Positions 30,824-38,692 of a stretch of DNA of 44,294 bases are shown one piece after another. The DNA comes from F23-B02 sp963632825 (GTDB lineage Bacteria; Bacillota; Clostridia; Oscillospirales; Oscillospiraceae). The stretch covers positions 1-44,294 of the forward strand of contig CAVGWF010000022.1 of the NCBI GenBank assembly GCA_963632825.1, written 5' to 3'. A program made the position numbers and the translations under genes. Positions within the stretch are counted from its first letter, which is position 1, and the number at the start of each line of letters is the position of its first letter. The notes beneath the pieces are model-generated. The model was not told the DNA's origin. It saw only the letters and a list, made by a program, of their open reading frames with translations, and made no database searches.

Positions 30824-31521
30824 AGCAGAGATTGCAGAAAATAATATCGGCTGCGGGGCTGACTTCGCGCCGCAGGGCTGAGGATATGCTCCGCGCAGGG
30901 CGCGTTGCCGTCAATGGACGGACTGCCGGTCTTGGAGACAGCGCCGATCCTGACAGCGATGATATTCGTGTTGACGGCGAGCCGATAGCTCGCCCGGCGC
31001 AGTGTACATATATAGTCCTTAATAAACCCCGCGGCTATGTCACAACGCTCAGCGATGAAAAAAACCGTCATTGCGTAAGTGAGCTTGTCAGAGACGCGGG
31101 CGTCAGACTGTATCCGGTCGGACGGCTGGATATGTACTCGGAGGGCTTGCTTATCATGACAGATGACGGAAATTTTGCAAACAGGATAATGCATCCGTCG
31201 TCGGATACAAATAAGACCTACCACGCGTGGATCAGGGGTGAGTGCACCGGACGGGCACTCGGCATCATGCAGAGCAGACTCAATATCGACGGATATGTGA
31301 TACGGCCCGCTCAGGTCAGCGTCATCGGCAGAGACGGTGAATGCACCGTGCTTGAGATAGTTATCCACGAGGGTCGGAACCGGCAGATACGAAAAATGTG
31401 CGATGCTGCCGGGCTTAAGCTCACGCGGCTCAAACGCGTTGCCGAGGGAAGTCTGCTTTTGGGCGACCTGAAGCCGGGGCACTGGAGATACCTTACGCCG
31501 GAAGAATTGCAAGATATATAA
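30820..31521 (+). CDS. RluB/RsuA-type pseudouridine synthase
   Basis: A 233-residue rRNA pseudouridine synthase. The N-terminal S4 RNA-binding domain (residues 1-60) has QKIISAAGLTSRRRAEDML. The catalytic Asp is in VGRLDMYSEGLLIMTDDG (near 103), and the C-terminus has IHEGRNRQIRKMCDAAG. In Bacillus the RluB-type enzyme near scpAB modifies 23S rRNA (the U2605 region in E. coli numbering). RluB is favoured over RsuA by context, but the target is not proven. ATGA overlap with dacF indicates coupling. Confidence 0.93.
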   Translation: MKQRLQKIISAAGLTSRRRAEDMLRAGRVAVNGRTAGLGDSADPDSDDIRVDGEPIARPAQCTYIVLNKPRGYVTTLSDEKNRHCVSELVRDAGVRLYPVGRLDMYSEGLLIMTDDGNFANRIMHPSSDTNKTYHAWIRGECTGRALGIMQSRLNIDGYVIRPAQVSVIGRDGECTVLEIVIHEGRNRQIRKMCDAAGLKLTRLKRVAEGSLLLGDLKPGHWRYLTPEELQDI

Positions 31522-31561
31522 TGAAAAAGAAGTTTAAATACTTTAAAAGCTTCAGATTTCA

Positions 31562-31594
31562 GCCCCGTAACTCTGCTTTTTGCAAGTACGGGGC
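31562..31594 (+). terminator. Possible terminator after the pseudouridine synthase gene
   Basis: An 8-bp stem, GCCCCGTA with TACGGGGC, has a 17-base loop containing TTTTT. The tail AAATAAATT lacks a T-run, so the call is tentative. It lies between an operon end and the promoter at 31615. Confidence 0.45.
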
Positions 31595-31614
31595 AAATAA
31601 ATTGCAAATTGCTA

Positions 31615-31643
31615 TTGCATTTCGGACAAATAGACAGTAAAAT
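31615..31643 (+). promoter_or_regulatory. Sigma-A type promoter for the rpiR-cmk-ispH block
   Basis: TTGCAT (31615-31620) and TAAAAT (31638-31643) are 17 bases apart, 32 bases before the regulator's ATG. Confidence 0.6.
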
Positions 31644-31674
31644 GTGGTCTATGCTTTAAATGGAGATGAACGAT

Positions 31675-32550
31675 ATGGAAAACGATCTTCTCAAAGTGCT
31701 CGCAAAAGGCAGCAATAAATTTTCAAAGGGTCAGAAAACTATAGCGAAGTATATCCTGAATAACTATGACAAGGCAGCGTTTATGACTGCCGGCAGACTT
31801 GGCAAAATCGTCGGTGTCAGTGAGTCAACGGTCGTCCGCTTTGCCGCCGAGCTCGGCTACGACGGTTATCCGAGTATGCGCAAGGCACTTCAGGAAATGA
31901 TACGCAACCGCCTGACCTCGGTTCAGCGTATTGAGGTTGCAAAGAGCATGATAAACGATAACGATGTCATGCGCTCGATAATAGCAAGTGACATGCAGAA
32001 CCTTCAGGCCACTCTGGATGTGCTCGAGCAGGATAACTTCAACAAATTCGTTGATTCCATCATAAATGCGAAAAATATATATATCGTCGGCATGAGGACA
32101 TCCACCTCGCTTGCAACATTTCTCGGACTTTATCTTAACCTGCTCCGCAGCAATGTAAATGTTATTCATGACACCGCCGCCAGCGAGGTTTATGAGCAGA
32201 TAATCAGGATAGGTGAGGGAGATCTGTTCATAGCGATAAGCTTCCCCCGCTATTCCAGCCACACGGTAGATGCCATGGAGTTTGCAAAAAAGATGGGCGC
32301 CATGACCGCTGCCATAACCGACGGCCCCGCATCGCCGCTCAACGGCATCTCCGATGTCTGTCTGCACGCAAAGAGCGACATGGTATCCTTCCTCGACTCG
32401 CTTGTTGCGCCCATGAGCCTTATAAACGCGATAATCGTTGCCGTCGGCATAAAGAACAAGGACAGTCTGTCAAAGACATTTGAGAGACTTGAAACCATAT
32501 GGTCCGAGCATGATGTCTATGAGCGGACAGAGCATACCCAAAACGCATGA
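31675..32550 (+). CDS. MurR/RpiR family transcriptional regulator
   Basis: A 291-residue regulator with an N-terminal helix-turn-helix of the RpiR type (about residues 20-75, with MTAGRLGKIVGVSESTVVRFAAELGY) and a C-terminal SIS sugar-phosphate-binding domain (about 120-265, with IYIVGMRTSTSLATFL and LFIAISFPRYSSHTVDAMEFAKK). Such proteins sense phosphosugars, but the ligand is unknown and no sugar genes are nearby. ATG at 31675 is chosen because GGAGATGA precedes it; ATGs at 31660 and 31666 overlap that site. It overlaps the following flavoprotein gene by 4 bases, an arrangement seen in other Clostridia. Confidence 0.94.
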   Translation: MENDLLKVLAKGSNKFSKGQKTIAKYILNNYDKAAFMTAGRLGKIVGVSESTVVRFAAELGYDGYPSMRKALQEMIRNRLTSVQRIEVAKSMINDNDVMRSIIASDMQNLQATLDVLEQDNFNKFVDSIINAKNIYIVGMRTSTSLATFLGLYLNLLRSNVNVIHDTAASEVYEQIIRIGEGDLFIAISFPRYSSHTVDAMEFAKKMGAMTAAITDGPASPLNGISDVCLHAKSDMVSFLDSLVAPMSLINAIIVAVGIKNKDSLSKTFERLETIWSEHDVYERTEHTQNA

Positions 32551-33776
32551 GCAATATGAAGGCCGACGCGGTTATCATCGGCGGAGGTGCCGCCGGAATG
32601 ATGTGCAGCGCAGTCGCAGCCGAACGGGGTCTTGACATTATCCTGCTTGAGCCGAACAAGCTGCTCGGCAGAAAAGTGCGCATAACCGGCAAGGGACGCT
32701 GCAATGTTACGAATAACTGCGATATAAAGGAATTTTTGAATAACATACCCGGCGACGGCAGATTTTTATACGGTGCGCTTAACCGCCTGTCTCCGCGTGA
32801 CACGATGGCATTGTTTGAAAGCCATGGACTGAAGCTCAAGACCGAGCGCGGAAACCGCGTTTTTCCCGTGTCGGATAATGCCAACGATGTTGCCGGAACA
32901 CTCACGCGCTGGCTCACCCGGGCCGGTGCGCGCCATGTACGGAGCAGAGCCGTGCGTATACTTACCGAAAACGGACGGATCTGCGGCGTGGAGACCGACG
33001 GCGGCAGGATAAGCTGCCGCGCCGCCGTTATCTGTACGGGCGGCATGTCGTATCCGCTGACCGGCTCCGACGGAGCGGGGTATCGCCTTGCAAAAGCTCT
33101 GGGGCACAGTATAACGCCGTGCCGGCCCTCGCTTGTCCCGCTCGAGAGCAAGGACGAATACTGTGCAGAGATGCAGGGCTTTTCACTTAAAAACGTTACA
33201 CTGTCTGCATATGAAAACGATAGGCTCATATACAGGGAACTCGGTGAAATGCTTTTTACGCATTTCGGAGTCAGCGGACCGCTCGTGCTGTCCGCAAGCT
33301 CGCATATGCGTAATTGGGGCAGTGCAAGGTACCGGCTGAGCATCGACCTGAAGCCAGCACTTGATGAGCAAAAGCTCGATGCGCGGCTGCTGCGCGACTT
33401 TGAGAAATACGCTAACCGCGATTTCGCGAACGCACTGTGCGACCTTTCCGGTAAGACTATGATACCGGTGCTTGTCAAGCTCTCCGGCATACCTGCCGAT
33501 GAAAAGGTAAACTCCATAACCCGCCGGCAGCGGCACGAGCTTCTGCGCCTGTTCAAGGAATTTCCGGTCAGCATAAGCTCACCGCGCCCGATAGACGAGG
33601 CGATAGTTACCTCCGGCGGCGTGTCCACAAAGGAGATAAACCCCAGAACCATGGAGTCAAAGCTCGTAAACGGTCTGTACTTTGCAGGTGAGGTAATGGA
33701 CCTCGATGCTTATACCGGCGGCTTTAATCTGCAGATAGCATGGTCAACGGCATTCGTTGCCGGAAATTCTATATAG
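32547..33776 (+). CDS. HI0933/BaiN-like FAD-dependent oxidoreductase
   Basis: A 409-residue flavoprotein of the HI0933/YhiN/BaiN family. The N-terminal dinucleotide-binding motif is VIIGGGAAGMMCSAVAAERG. The family signature GRKVRITGKGRCNVTNNCD follows (residues about 43-61), then CTGGMSYPLTGSDGAGY and the C-terminal YTGGFNLQIAWSTAFVAG. Members include a bile-acid dehydrogenating enzyme in gut clostridia, but most are of unknown function. Start ATG 32547 overlaps the regulator stop; ATG 32556 is a possible alternative. It sits upstream of cmk, as in many Clostridia, possibly as an anaerobic electron-transfer enzyme. Confidence 0.93.
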   Translation: MSNMKADAVIIGGGAAGMMCSAVAAERGLDIILLEPNKLLGRKVRITGKGRCNVTNNCDIKEFLNNIPGDGRFLYGALNRLSPRDTMALFESHGLKLKTERGNRVFPVSDNANDVAGTLTRWLTRAGARHVRSRAVRILTENGRICGVETDGGRISCRAAVICTGGMSYPLTGSDGAGYRLAKALGHSITPCRPSLVPLESKDEYCAEMQGFSLKNVTLSAYENDRLIYRELGEMLFTHFGVSGPLVLSASSHMRNWGSARYRLSIDLKPALDEQKLDARLLRDFEKYANRDFANALCDLSGKTMIPVLVKLSGIPADEKVNSITRRQRHELLRLFKEFPVSISSPRPIDEAIVTSGGVSTKEINPRTMESKLVNGLYFAGEVMDLDAYTGGFNLQIAWSTAFVAGNSI

Positions 33777-33788
33777 GATGGGTAAATA

Positions 33789-34478
33789 ATGATTTCAATT
33801 GCGATTGACGGTCCCTCCGGTGCGGGTAAAAGCACCATATCACGCAGGGCGGCCGAGCTTTTCGGCTTTATTTATGTTGATACCGGTGCCATATACAGGA
33901 CGATAGGACTTGCCTCCAGGCTGTATGGCATTGATGCCTGCAGCGCCGATGCCGTTATCGAAATGCTGCCGAGGCTCAGCATAAAAATGATGTATAACGA
34001 TACCGGCGAGCAGCGGATGTATCTTGACGGTAATGATGTTTCACGCGATATAAGACTGCCTGAGATATCCATGCTTGCATCAAAGGTATCCTCCATACCG
34101 GAGGTGCGTGCGTTTTTGGTTGAAATGCAGCGAGGCATGGCTCGGGAGCACGATGTCATAATGGACGGCAGGGATATCGGCACAGTTATCCTGCCGGATG
34201 CCGACCTGAAGATATTCCTCACCGCAAATGCCGAGGACAGAGCCCGCCGCCGCTATGACGAGCTTACGGCTAAGGGCATTGAATGCAGCTTTGACGATGT
34301 GCTGGCAGATATGATAAAACGCGACGAGCAGGACACTGCGCGCGCCGCCGCTCCGCTCAAGCCCGCCGGCGATGCGGTCATTTTGGACACGAGCGGGAAC
34401 ACTCTTGAGCAGAGCATTGAAGCCGTGTGCGGACTTATATCCGAAAGAACCGGCAGACAGGCGGTAAAGCGGTTATGA
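33789..34478 (+). CDS. cmk: (d)CMP kinase
   Basis: A 229-residue cytidylate kinase that phosphorylates CMP and dCMP for nucleotide synthesis and recycling. Walker A is IDGPSGAGKSTISRRAA (residues 6-22), followed by VDTGAIYRTIGL, the insert-domain region and the phosphate-binding MDGRDIGTVILPDADLKIFL. The C-terminal 5 codons overlap the next gene by 4 bases (ATGA). In other Clostridia plsC often lies between cmk and ispH; it is absent here. Length is normal. Confidence 0.97.
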   Translation: MISIAIDGPSGAGKSTISRRAAELFGFIYVDTGAIYRTIGLASRLYGIDACSADAVIEMLPRLSIKMMYNDTGEQRMYLDGNDVSRDIRLPEISMLASKVSSIPEVRAFLVEMQRGMAREHDVIMDGRDIGTVILPDADLKIFLTANAEDRARRRYDELTAKGIECSFDDVLADMIKRDEQDTARAAAPLKPAGDAVILDTSGNTLEQSIEAVCGLISERTGRQAVKRL

Positions 34479-36511
34479 AAAGGCTTGTTGTTGCTAAAAG
34501 CGCCGGATTTTGCTTCGGCGTTAGCCGTTCGGTAGAAATGGCGCAGAAAATGCTGGAGGAGGGAAAGGGCTTTTCACTCGGACAGCTCATTCATAACGAC
34601 GATGTTGTCGAATATCTTTCAAAGCACGGACTTAAGGTCATATACAGTCCGGATATGCTGCCGGACGGCGGGCGCGTTATAATTCGTTCGCACGGTGTTT
34701 CTAAAGCAATATATGACGAGCTGCTTGAAAAAAGCGCAGTTATAGCCGATGCCACCTGCCCGAAGGTTAAGCGCATACACGAGCTTGTGTCCAAAGCCAA
34801 GAGTGAGGGACGGTTCGTTGTCATCATCGGCATGCACGGACATCCTGAGATCGAAGCGGTAAAGGGCTGGTGCAACGACTGCGTTATCTGCGAAAATGCG
34901 GAGCAATTGCGTCAATGGTGCGAAAAATCCGGCGATTTGTTGGATAAACCTATAACGATGGTAGTCCAAACTACCCAAACTCGTAGTAATTTTACCGAAT
35001 GTGCGAATTTATTAAAAAAAAGATGTACAAATCTTCAAATCTTTGATACAATATGTGGTGCGACATCCATGCGTCAGGAAGAGGCTGCAAAATTGGCGGC
35101 CGAGTGCGATGCAATGGTGGTCATCGGCGGAAAACACAGTGCAAACAGCGTTCACCTTGCGGCAATATGCGGAGAGCATTGCTCAAAGGTTCAGTTTATC
35201 GCAAATGCGGACGAGCTGGATGTGAATGCATTTTCCGATGCTGGTACCGTCGGGCTGACTGCCGGAGCGTCCACGCCTGCATGGATAATTAAGGAGGTAA
35301 GTAATAAGATGAGTGAAGAAATCAAAATTGATGCAGCTGCAGCAGAGGAGAAGGAGATGTCCTTCGATGAAATGCTGGAGGAATCCATCAAGACTATATA
35401 TAATGGAGATAAGGTAACCGGTTATGTCGTTGCTATTACCGGCACTGAAGTCAGTGTCGATATCGGCACCAAGTATTCAGGCTTCATTCCCACCACCGAG
35501 TTCACAGACGACGGTATCAAGGTCGAGGATGCCGTGAAGGTCGGCGATACGATCGAGGCAGTCGTTGTCCGCGTAAATGATGTCGAGGGCACCGTTATGC
35601 TCTCCAAGAAGCGTCTTGATGCAGCTAAGAGCTGGACCGCAGTCGAGGAAGCCGTTGAAAGCGGTGAGTTCCTTGAGGGCACCGTTACCGAGATCAACAA
35701 GGGCGGAGTCGTCGTTAATGTCAAGGGAGTTCGCGTTTTCGTTCCCGCGTCGCAGTCCGGTCTGCCCAAGGAAGCCGATATGAATCAGCTCCTCAAGCAG
35801 AAGGTTCGCGTAAAGATTACCGAGGTTAATCGCGGACGCAAGCGCGTTGTCGGCTCCATTCGCGCCGTAGCTCAGAAGGAGCGCCGCGAGAGAGCGGAAG
35901 CCATCTGGAACGAGATGGAGGTCGGCAAGAGATATCACGGTGTCGTCAAATCCATGACCAGCTACGGTGCATTCGTTGACATCGGCGGCATCGACGGCAT
36001 GGTCCATGTCTCCGAGATGAGCTGGAGCCGCATCAAGAATCCTGCCGAGATGTTCAAGATCGGCGACGAGGTTGATGTCTATGTCATAAGCTTTGACAGG
36101 GAAAAGCGCAAGATTTCTCTCGGCTACAAGGATCCTAACGAGAATCCCTGGGTCAAGTTCACCACAAATTACAGTGTCGGCGACACTGCTGAGGTCAGGA
36201 TTGTAAAGCTCATGACCTTCGGTGCGTTTGCTGAGGTTCTGCCCGGAGTTGACGGCCTTATCCACATTTCACAGATAGCAAACCGCCGCATCGGTAAGCC
36301 TGAGGAGGTTCTCTCTGTCGGCGATGTCGTCGAGGCAAAAATTACTGCCATAGATATGGAAAACCACAAGATATCTCTTTCCATTCGTGCGCTTGCAGAG
36401 CCCGCTGCCGCTGAGGCTGTGGTTCCCGAGGCAGAGGACAACGGCGAGGACGCTCTCATCTATGAGATCTCCGCTGACGGCGAAGCCAAGGGCGAGATAG
36501 TCGAAGACTGA
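34475..36511 (+). CDS. ispH-rpsA: IspH - ribosomal protein S1 fusion
   Basis: A 678-residue bifunctional protein. Residues 1-275 are IspH (LytB), the Fe-S enzyme that makes IPP and DMAPP, the last step of the MEP pathway; cluster cysteines are in GFCFGV, ADATCPKV and TICGATSMRQ. Residues about 311-640 are four S1 RNA-binding repeats (for example GAFVDIGGIDGMVHVSEM and GAFAEVLPGVDGLIHISQI) as in ribosomal protein S1, ending in an acidic tail. Such fusions are known in Clostridia. The start at 34475 overlaps the cmk stop; the frame upstream to 34427 lies in cmk. A second ribosome-binding site and in-frame ATG occur at the domain junction (35309). A terminator follows. Confidence 0.96.
   Translation: MKRLVVAKSAGFCFGVSRSVEMAQKMLEEGKGFSLGQLIHNDDVVEYLSKHGLKVIYSPDMLPDGGRVIIRSHGVSKAIYDELLEKSAVIADATCPKVKRIHELVSKAKSEGRFVVIIGMHGHPEIEAVKGWCNDCVICENAEQLRQWCEKSGDLLDKPITMVVQTTQTRSNFTECANLLKKRCTNLQIFDTICGATSMRQEEAAKLAAECDAMVVIGGKHSANSVHLAAICGEHCSKVQFIANADELDVNAFSDAGTVGLTAGASTPAWIIKEVSNKMSEEIKIDAAAAEEKEMSFDEMLEESIKTIYNGDKVTGYVVAITGTEVSVDIGTKYSGFIPTTEFTDDGIKVEDAVKVGDTIEAVVVRVNDVEGTVMLSKKRLDAAKSWTAVEEAVESGEFLEGTVTEINKGGVVVNVKGVRVFVPASQSGLPKEADMNQLLKQKVRVKITEVNRGRKRVVGSIRAVAQKERRERAEAIWNEMEVGKRYHGVVKSMTSYGAFVDIGGIDGMVHVSEMSWSRIKNPAEMFKIGDEVDVYVISFDREKRKISLGYKDPNENPWVKFTTNYSVGDTAEVRIVKLMTFGAFAEVLPGVDGLIHISQIANRRIGKPEEVLSVGDVVEAKITAIDMENHKISLSIRALAEPAAAEAVVPEAEDNGEDALIYEISADGEAKGEIVED
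35291..35311 (+). promoter_or_regulatory. Internal ribosome-binding site and ATG at the IspH/S1 junction
   Basis: AAGGAGGT (35291-35298), a full-consensus Shine-Dalgarno, lies 10 bases before ATG 35309, which is in frame with the fusion (codon 279). Translation from here would give a 400-residue free S1-type protein starting MSEEIKID. Use in the cell is inferred. Confidence 0.55.
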
Positions 36512-36528
36512 TAAATTTAACTTAATGT

Positions 36529-36560
36529 AATAGCCTGCTGCTTGTGCGGCAGGCTATTTT
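36529..36560 (+). terminator. Intrinsic terminator after ispH-rpsA
   Basis: A 10-bp stem, AATAGCCTGC with GCAGGCTATT, has a 10-base loop and is followed by TTTTCG. It lies 17 bases past the stop. Confidence 0.85.
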
Positions 36561-36593
36561 CGTTGAAATATCAATGAAAACTTGTTAATCTTC

Positions 36594-36622
36594 TTGCAAA
36601 AAAACAACATTTTGTGTATAAT
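36594..36622 (+). promoter_or_regulatory. Sigma-A type promoter for carD-ispD-ispF
   Basis: TTGCAA (36594-36599) and a perfect TATAAT (36617-36622) are 17 bases apart, 32 bases before the carD start. Confidence 0.75.
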
Positions 36623-36654
36623 TAGATTAAGAAAACAGTTAAGGAGGAGTTGTC

Positions 36655-37128
36655 TTGTTTCAGATCGGGGATTATATAGTTCACCCCATGCACGGCGCCG
36701 GCGTTATAGAAAGTGTTGTTACTAAGAAGATAAACGGTCAGCAGCGGGACTACTATGTCCTTAAACTGCCGGTGGGTGACATGGTCGTTATGGTCCCTGT
36801 TGCAGGGTGTGAGAATATTGGAGTCAGATCGGTAATTTCAAAAAGCGAGGCGGAAAATGTTTTTAAATTGTTTAAGGATATTGAGGTTTCAATGACCCAG
36901 AATTGGAATAAACGCTATCGTGAGAATATGGATAAAATAAAGAGCGGCAATCTTCTTGATGTTGCGTCGGTCGTTAAGGGACTGATGCGCAGAGATAACG
37001 AACGCGGCTTGTCCACCGGCGAACGCAAAATGCTCCACTCGGCAAAGCAGATACTTATTTCGGAGCTCGTTATAGCAACCGAAATGGATTATGAAGGCGT
37101 TGAGCAGAGACTGTATGCATCATTGTAG
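36655..37128 (+). CDS. CarD/CdnL-type transcription regulator
   Basis: A 157-residue CarD_CdnL_TRCF-family protein that binds the RNA polymerase beta subunit and adjusts open-complex stability. The N-terminal Tudor-like RNA polymerase-interaction domain (residues 1-65) reads FQIGDYIVHPMHGAGVIESV and is followed by a helical DNA-binding domain with RGLSTGERKMLHSAKQILISEL. The start is TTG at 36655, chosen because a very strong AAGGAGGAG lies about 6 bases upstream and no ATG fits. It heads an operon with ispD (12-base gap), a CarD-IspD pairing frequent in Firmicutes. Confidence 0.93.
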   Translation: MFQIGDYIVHPMHGAGVIESVVTKKINGQQRDYYVLKLPVGDMVVMVPVAGCENIGVRSVISKSEAENVFKLFKDIEVSMTQNWNKRYRENMDKIKSGNLLDVASVVKGLMRRDNERGLSTGERKMLHSAKQILISELVIATEMDYEGVEQRLYASL

Positions 37129-37140
37129 GGCGGTGAAGTC

Positions 37141-37881
37141 ATGTCGATAATTGATAATATAAACAAGCTTTTTAAGATAAAGTCCGGAAACGGATCTTAC
37201 TGCTCGGCGGTCGTGCTCGCCGCCGGCAATTCGCAGCGCATGGGCAAGGATAAGATACTCATGCCCATAGGCGGAAAACCGGTAATAGCACACACGCTTA
37301 TGGCGCTTGAGCGCTCGGACTGCATCGACGAAATAGTGGTCGTAACCAAGTACGAAAGCCTTCAGGAGATTGCTGATATATGCCATAGCTTCTGCATCAG
37401 CAAGGCCAGCAGGGTCGTGCTCGGCGGCAAAACAAGACTTGAGTCGTCTCTCATCGGCGTAAGCAATGTAAGCGAAAAGGCGACGATCATTGCAATCCAC
37501 GATGGTGCAAGACCGTTCCTGAGCGATAATCTGATAAGCAGAGTAGTACACTCAGCACAGACCCATGGAGCTGCGGCTCCTGCCGTAGCCTCTACCGACA
37601 CGGTCAGAATACTCAATTCAAAGGGCGCCGTCACCGAAACTCCGCGGCGCGAGCTTGTTGCACTTATGCAGACCCCGCAGGCTTTTATGGCGGAAATGAT
37701 AAAGGTATCGCTTGCAAAGGCACAGGAAAAGAGTATAAAGCTCACCGATGACTGCTCGGCGGTCGAGGCTCTCGGATACAAGGTCACCGTGGTTGCCGGC
37801 GAGGCTGATAATATAAAGCTCACAACGGCGCGGGATCTGTACATTGCCGAGGGCATACTTGCGGAAAGGAGCGGCAGGTAA
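37141..37881 (+). CDS. ispD: 2-C-methyl-D-erythritol 4-phosphate cytidylyltransferase
   Basis: A 246-residue enzyme that attaches CMP to methylerythritol phosphate, step 3 of the MEP pathway. The nucleotide-binding motif is AVVLAAGNSQRMGKDK (residues about 22-37). Other motifs are IHDGARPF (near 120) and QTPQAF. A 20-residue N-terminal extension precedes the usual start of the family. ATG 37141 follows GGCGGTGAAG. ispF starts at the very next base, so both are translated from one message. Confidence 0.96.
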   Translation: MSIIDNINKLFKIKSGNGSYCSAVVLAAGNSQRMGKDKILMPIGGKPVIAHTLMALERSDCIDEIVVVTKYESLQEIADICHSFCISKASRVVLGGKTRLESSLIGVSNVSEKATIIAIHDGARPFLSDNLISRVVHSAQTHGAAAPAVASTDTVRILNSKGAVTETPRRELVALMQTPQAFMAEMIKVSLAKAQEKSIKLTDDCSAVEALGYKVTVVAGEADNIKLTTARDLYIAEGILAERSGR

Positions 37882-38349
37882 ATGCGTATTGGACATGGCT
37901 ACGATGTTCATAAGCTGGTTGAGGGGAGAGAGCTCGTTCTCGGCGGAATAAAAATACCGTATGATAGGGGACTTTTAGGGCACTCCGATGCAGATGTTCT
38001 GACTCATGCACTTATGGATGCGCTGCTTGGGGCTGCCGCGTTGGGCGATATCGGCGGAATGTTTCCGGATAACGACGATAAATATCTTAATGCAGACAGC
38101 ATCGTGCTGCTCGGAAAAGTAGTGGAAGCGCTCAAAAATAAAGGCTTCAGCATTTCAAATGCCGACTGTACCGTTATTGCGCAAATGCCCAAGCTGAAGC
38201 CCTATATCGGGGCAATGCGCGCGGTTTACGCCGAAACGCTCGGGATTGATATAAGCTGCGTCAGCGTTAAAGCAACTACAGAGGAGCATCTTGGTTTCAC
38301 CGGCCAGGGGCTCGGCATTGCGGCGCACGCCGTCGTACTCATAAATTGA
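37882..38349 (+). CDS. ispF: 2-C-methyl-D-erythritol 2,4-cyclodiphosphate synthase
   Basis: A 155-residue trimeric zinc enzyme, step 5 of the MEP pathway. Metal ligands are in GHGYDVHKL (Asp8, His10) and LLGHSDADVLTHALMDALLG, followed by DIGGMFPD; the C-terminal VKATTEEHLGFTGQGLGIAAHA is complete. It is separate from ispD rather than fused. With ispD and ispH in this window, three enzymes of the pathway are local, while ispE, ispG and dxs/dxr are not here. A terminator at 38359 closes the operon. Confidence 0.98.
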   Translation: MRIGHGYDVHKLVEGRELVLGGIKIPYDRGLLGHSDADVLTHALMDALLGAAALGDIGGMFPDNDDKYLNADSIVLLGKVVEALKNKGFSISNADCTVIAQMPKLKPYIGAMRAVYAETLGIDISCVSVKATTEEHLGFTGQGLGIAAHAVVLIN

Positions 38350-38358
38350 ACATATCGC

Positions 38359-38383
38359 AGACAGCCTCACGGGGCTGTCTTTT
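38359..38383 (+). terminator. Intrinsic terminator after ispF
   Basis: An 8-bp stem, AGACAGCC with GGCTGTCT, has a 6-base loop and is followed by TTTG. It lies 9 bases after the ispF stop. Confidence 0.8.
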
Positions 38384-38386
38384 GCT

Positions 38387-38416
38387 TTAACATAAATATT
38401 TTTCGGCGCATAGAAT
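38387..38416 (+). promoter_or_regulatory. Possible promoter of the DUF3343 gene
   Basis: TTAACA (38387-38392) and TAGAAT (38411-38416) are 18 bases apart. It lies just downstream of the ispF terminator and 25 bases before the start. Confidence 0.5.
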
Positions 38417-38440
38417 ATAGAAAAAATGAAGGGGATCACC

Positions 38441-38692
38441 ATGCGCTATATATTTATGTGCCGGTCGCTGACTTATGCCCAGTCTGCGGCAAGAGCTCTT
38501 GAGAGAAATGCGATATCTGCCACGATAAAAAAAGCTCCTGCCGGACTGAGCGGCAGCGGGTGCAGCTACAGCGTCAGTGTCTCTCGGTATAAAGCAGCTG
38601 CAGCGGCGGCGCTGCTGCGCAGGGAAGGACTGATGCAGGGAAAGATATTCCTCCAGCACGATGACGGAATGTACACGGAGGTGTTTATATGA
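38441..38692 (+). CDS. DUF3343 (putative Se/S carrier-like) protein
   Basis: An 83-residue protein of the DUF3343 family, described in domain databases as Se/S-carrier-like. It starts MRYIFMCRSLTYAQSAARAL and has one central Cys in SGSGCSYSVSV. The start at 38441 follows AAGGGG; an ATG at 38426 precedes that site and is rejected. It overlaps by 4 bases the cysteine desulfurase-family gene that follows. The two likely work together in sulfur or selenium handling. That role is inferred from the pairing. No selD or selA is seen in the window. Confidence 0.82.
   Translation: MRYIFMCRSLTYAQSAARALERNAISATIKKAPAGLSGSGCSYSVSVSRYKAAAAAALLRREGLMQGKIFLQHDDGMYTEVFI

Noticed and set aside
34427..34474. 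Upstream extension of the ispH-rpsA frame
   Set aside because: It lies inside cmk. The ATG at 34475 matches the IspH N-terminus and couples with the cmk stop.
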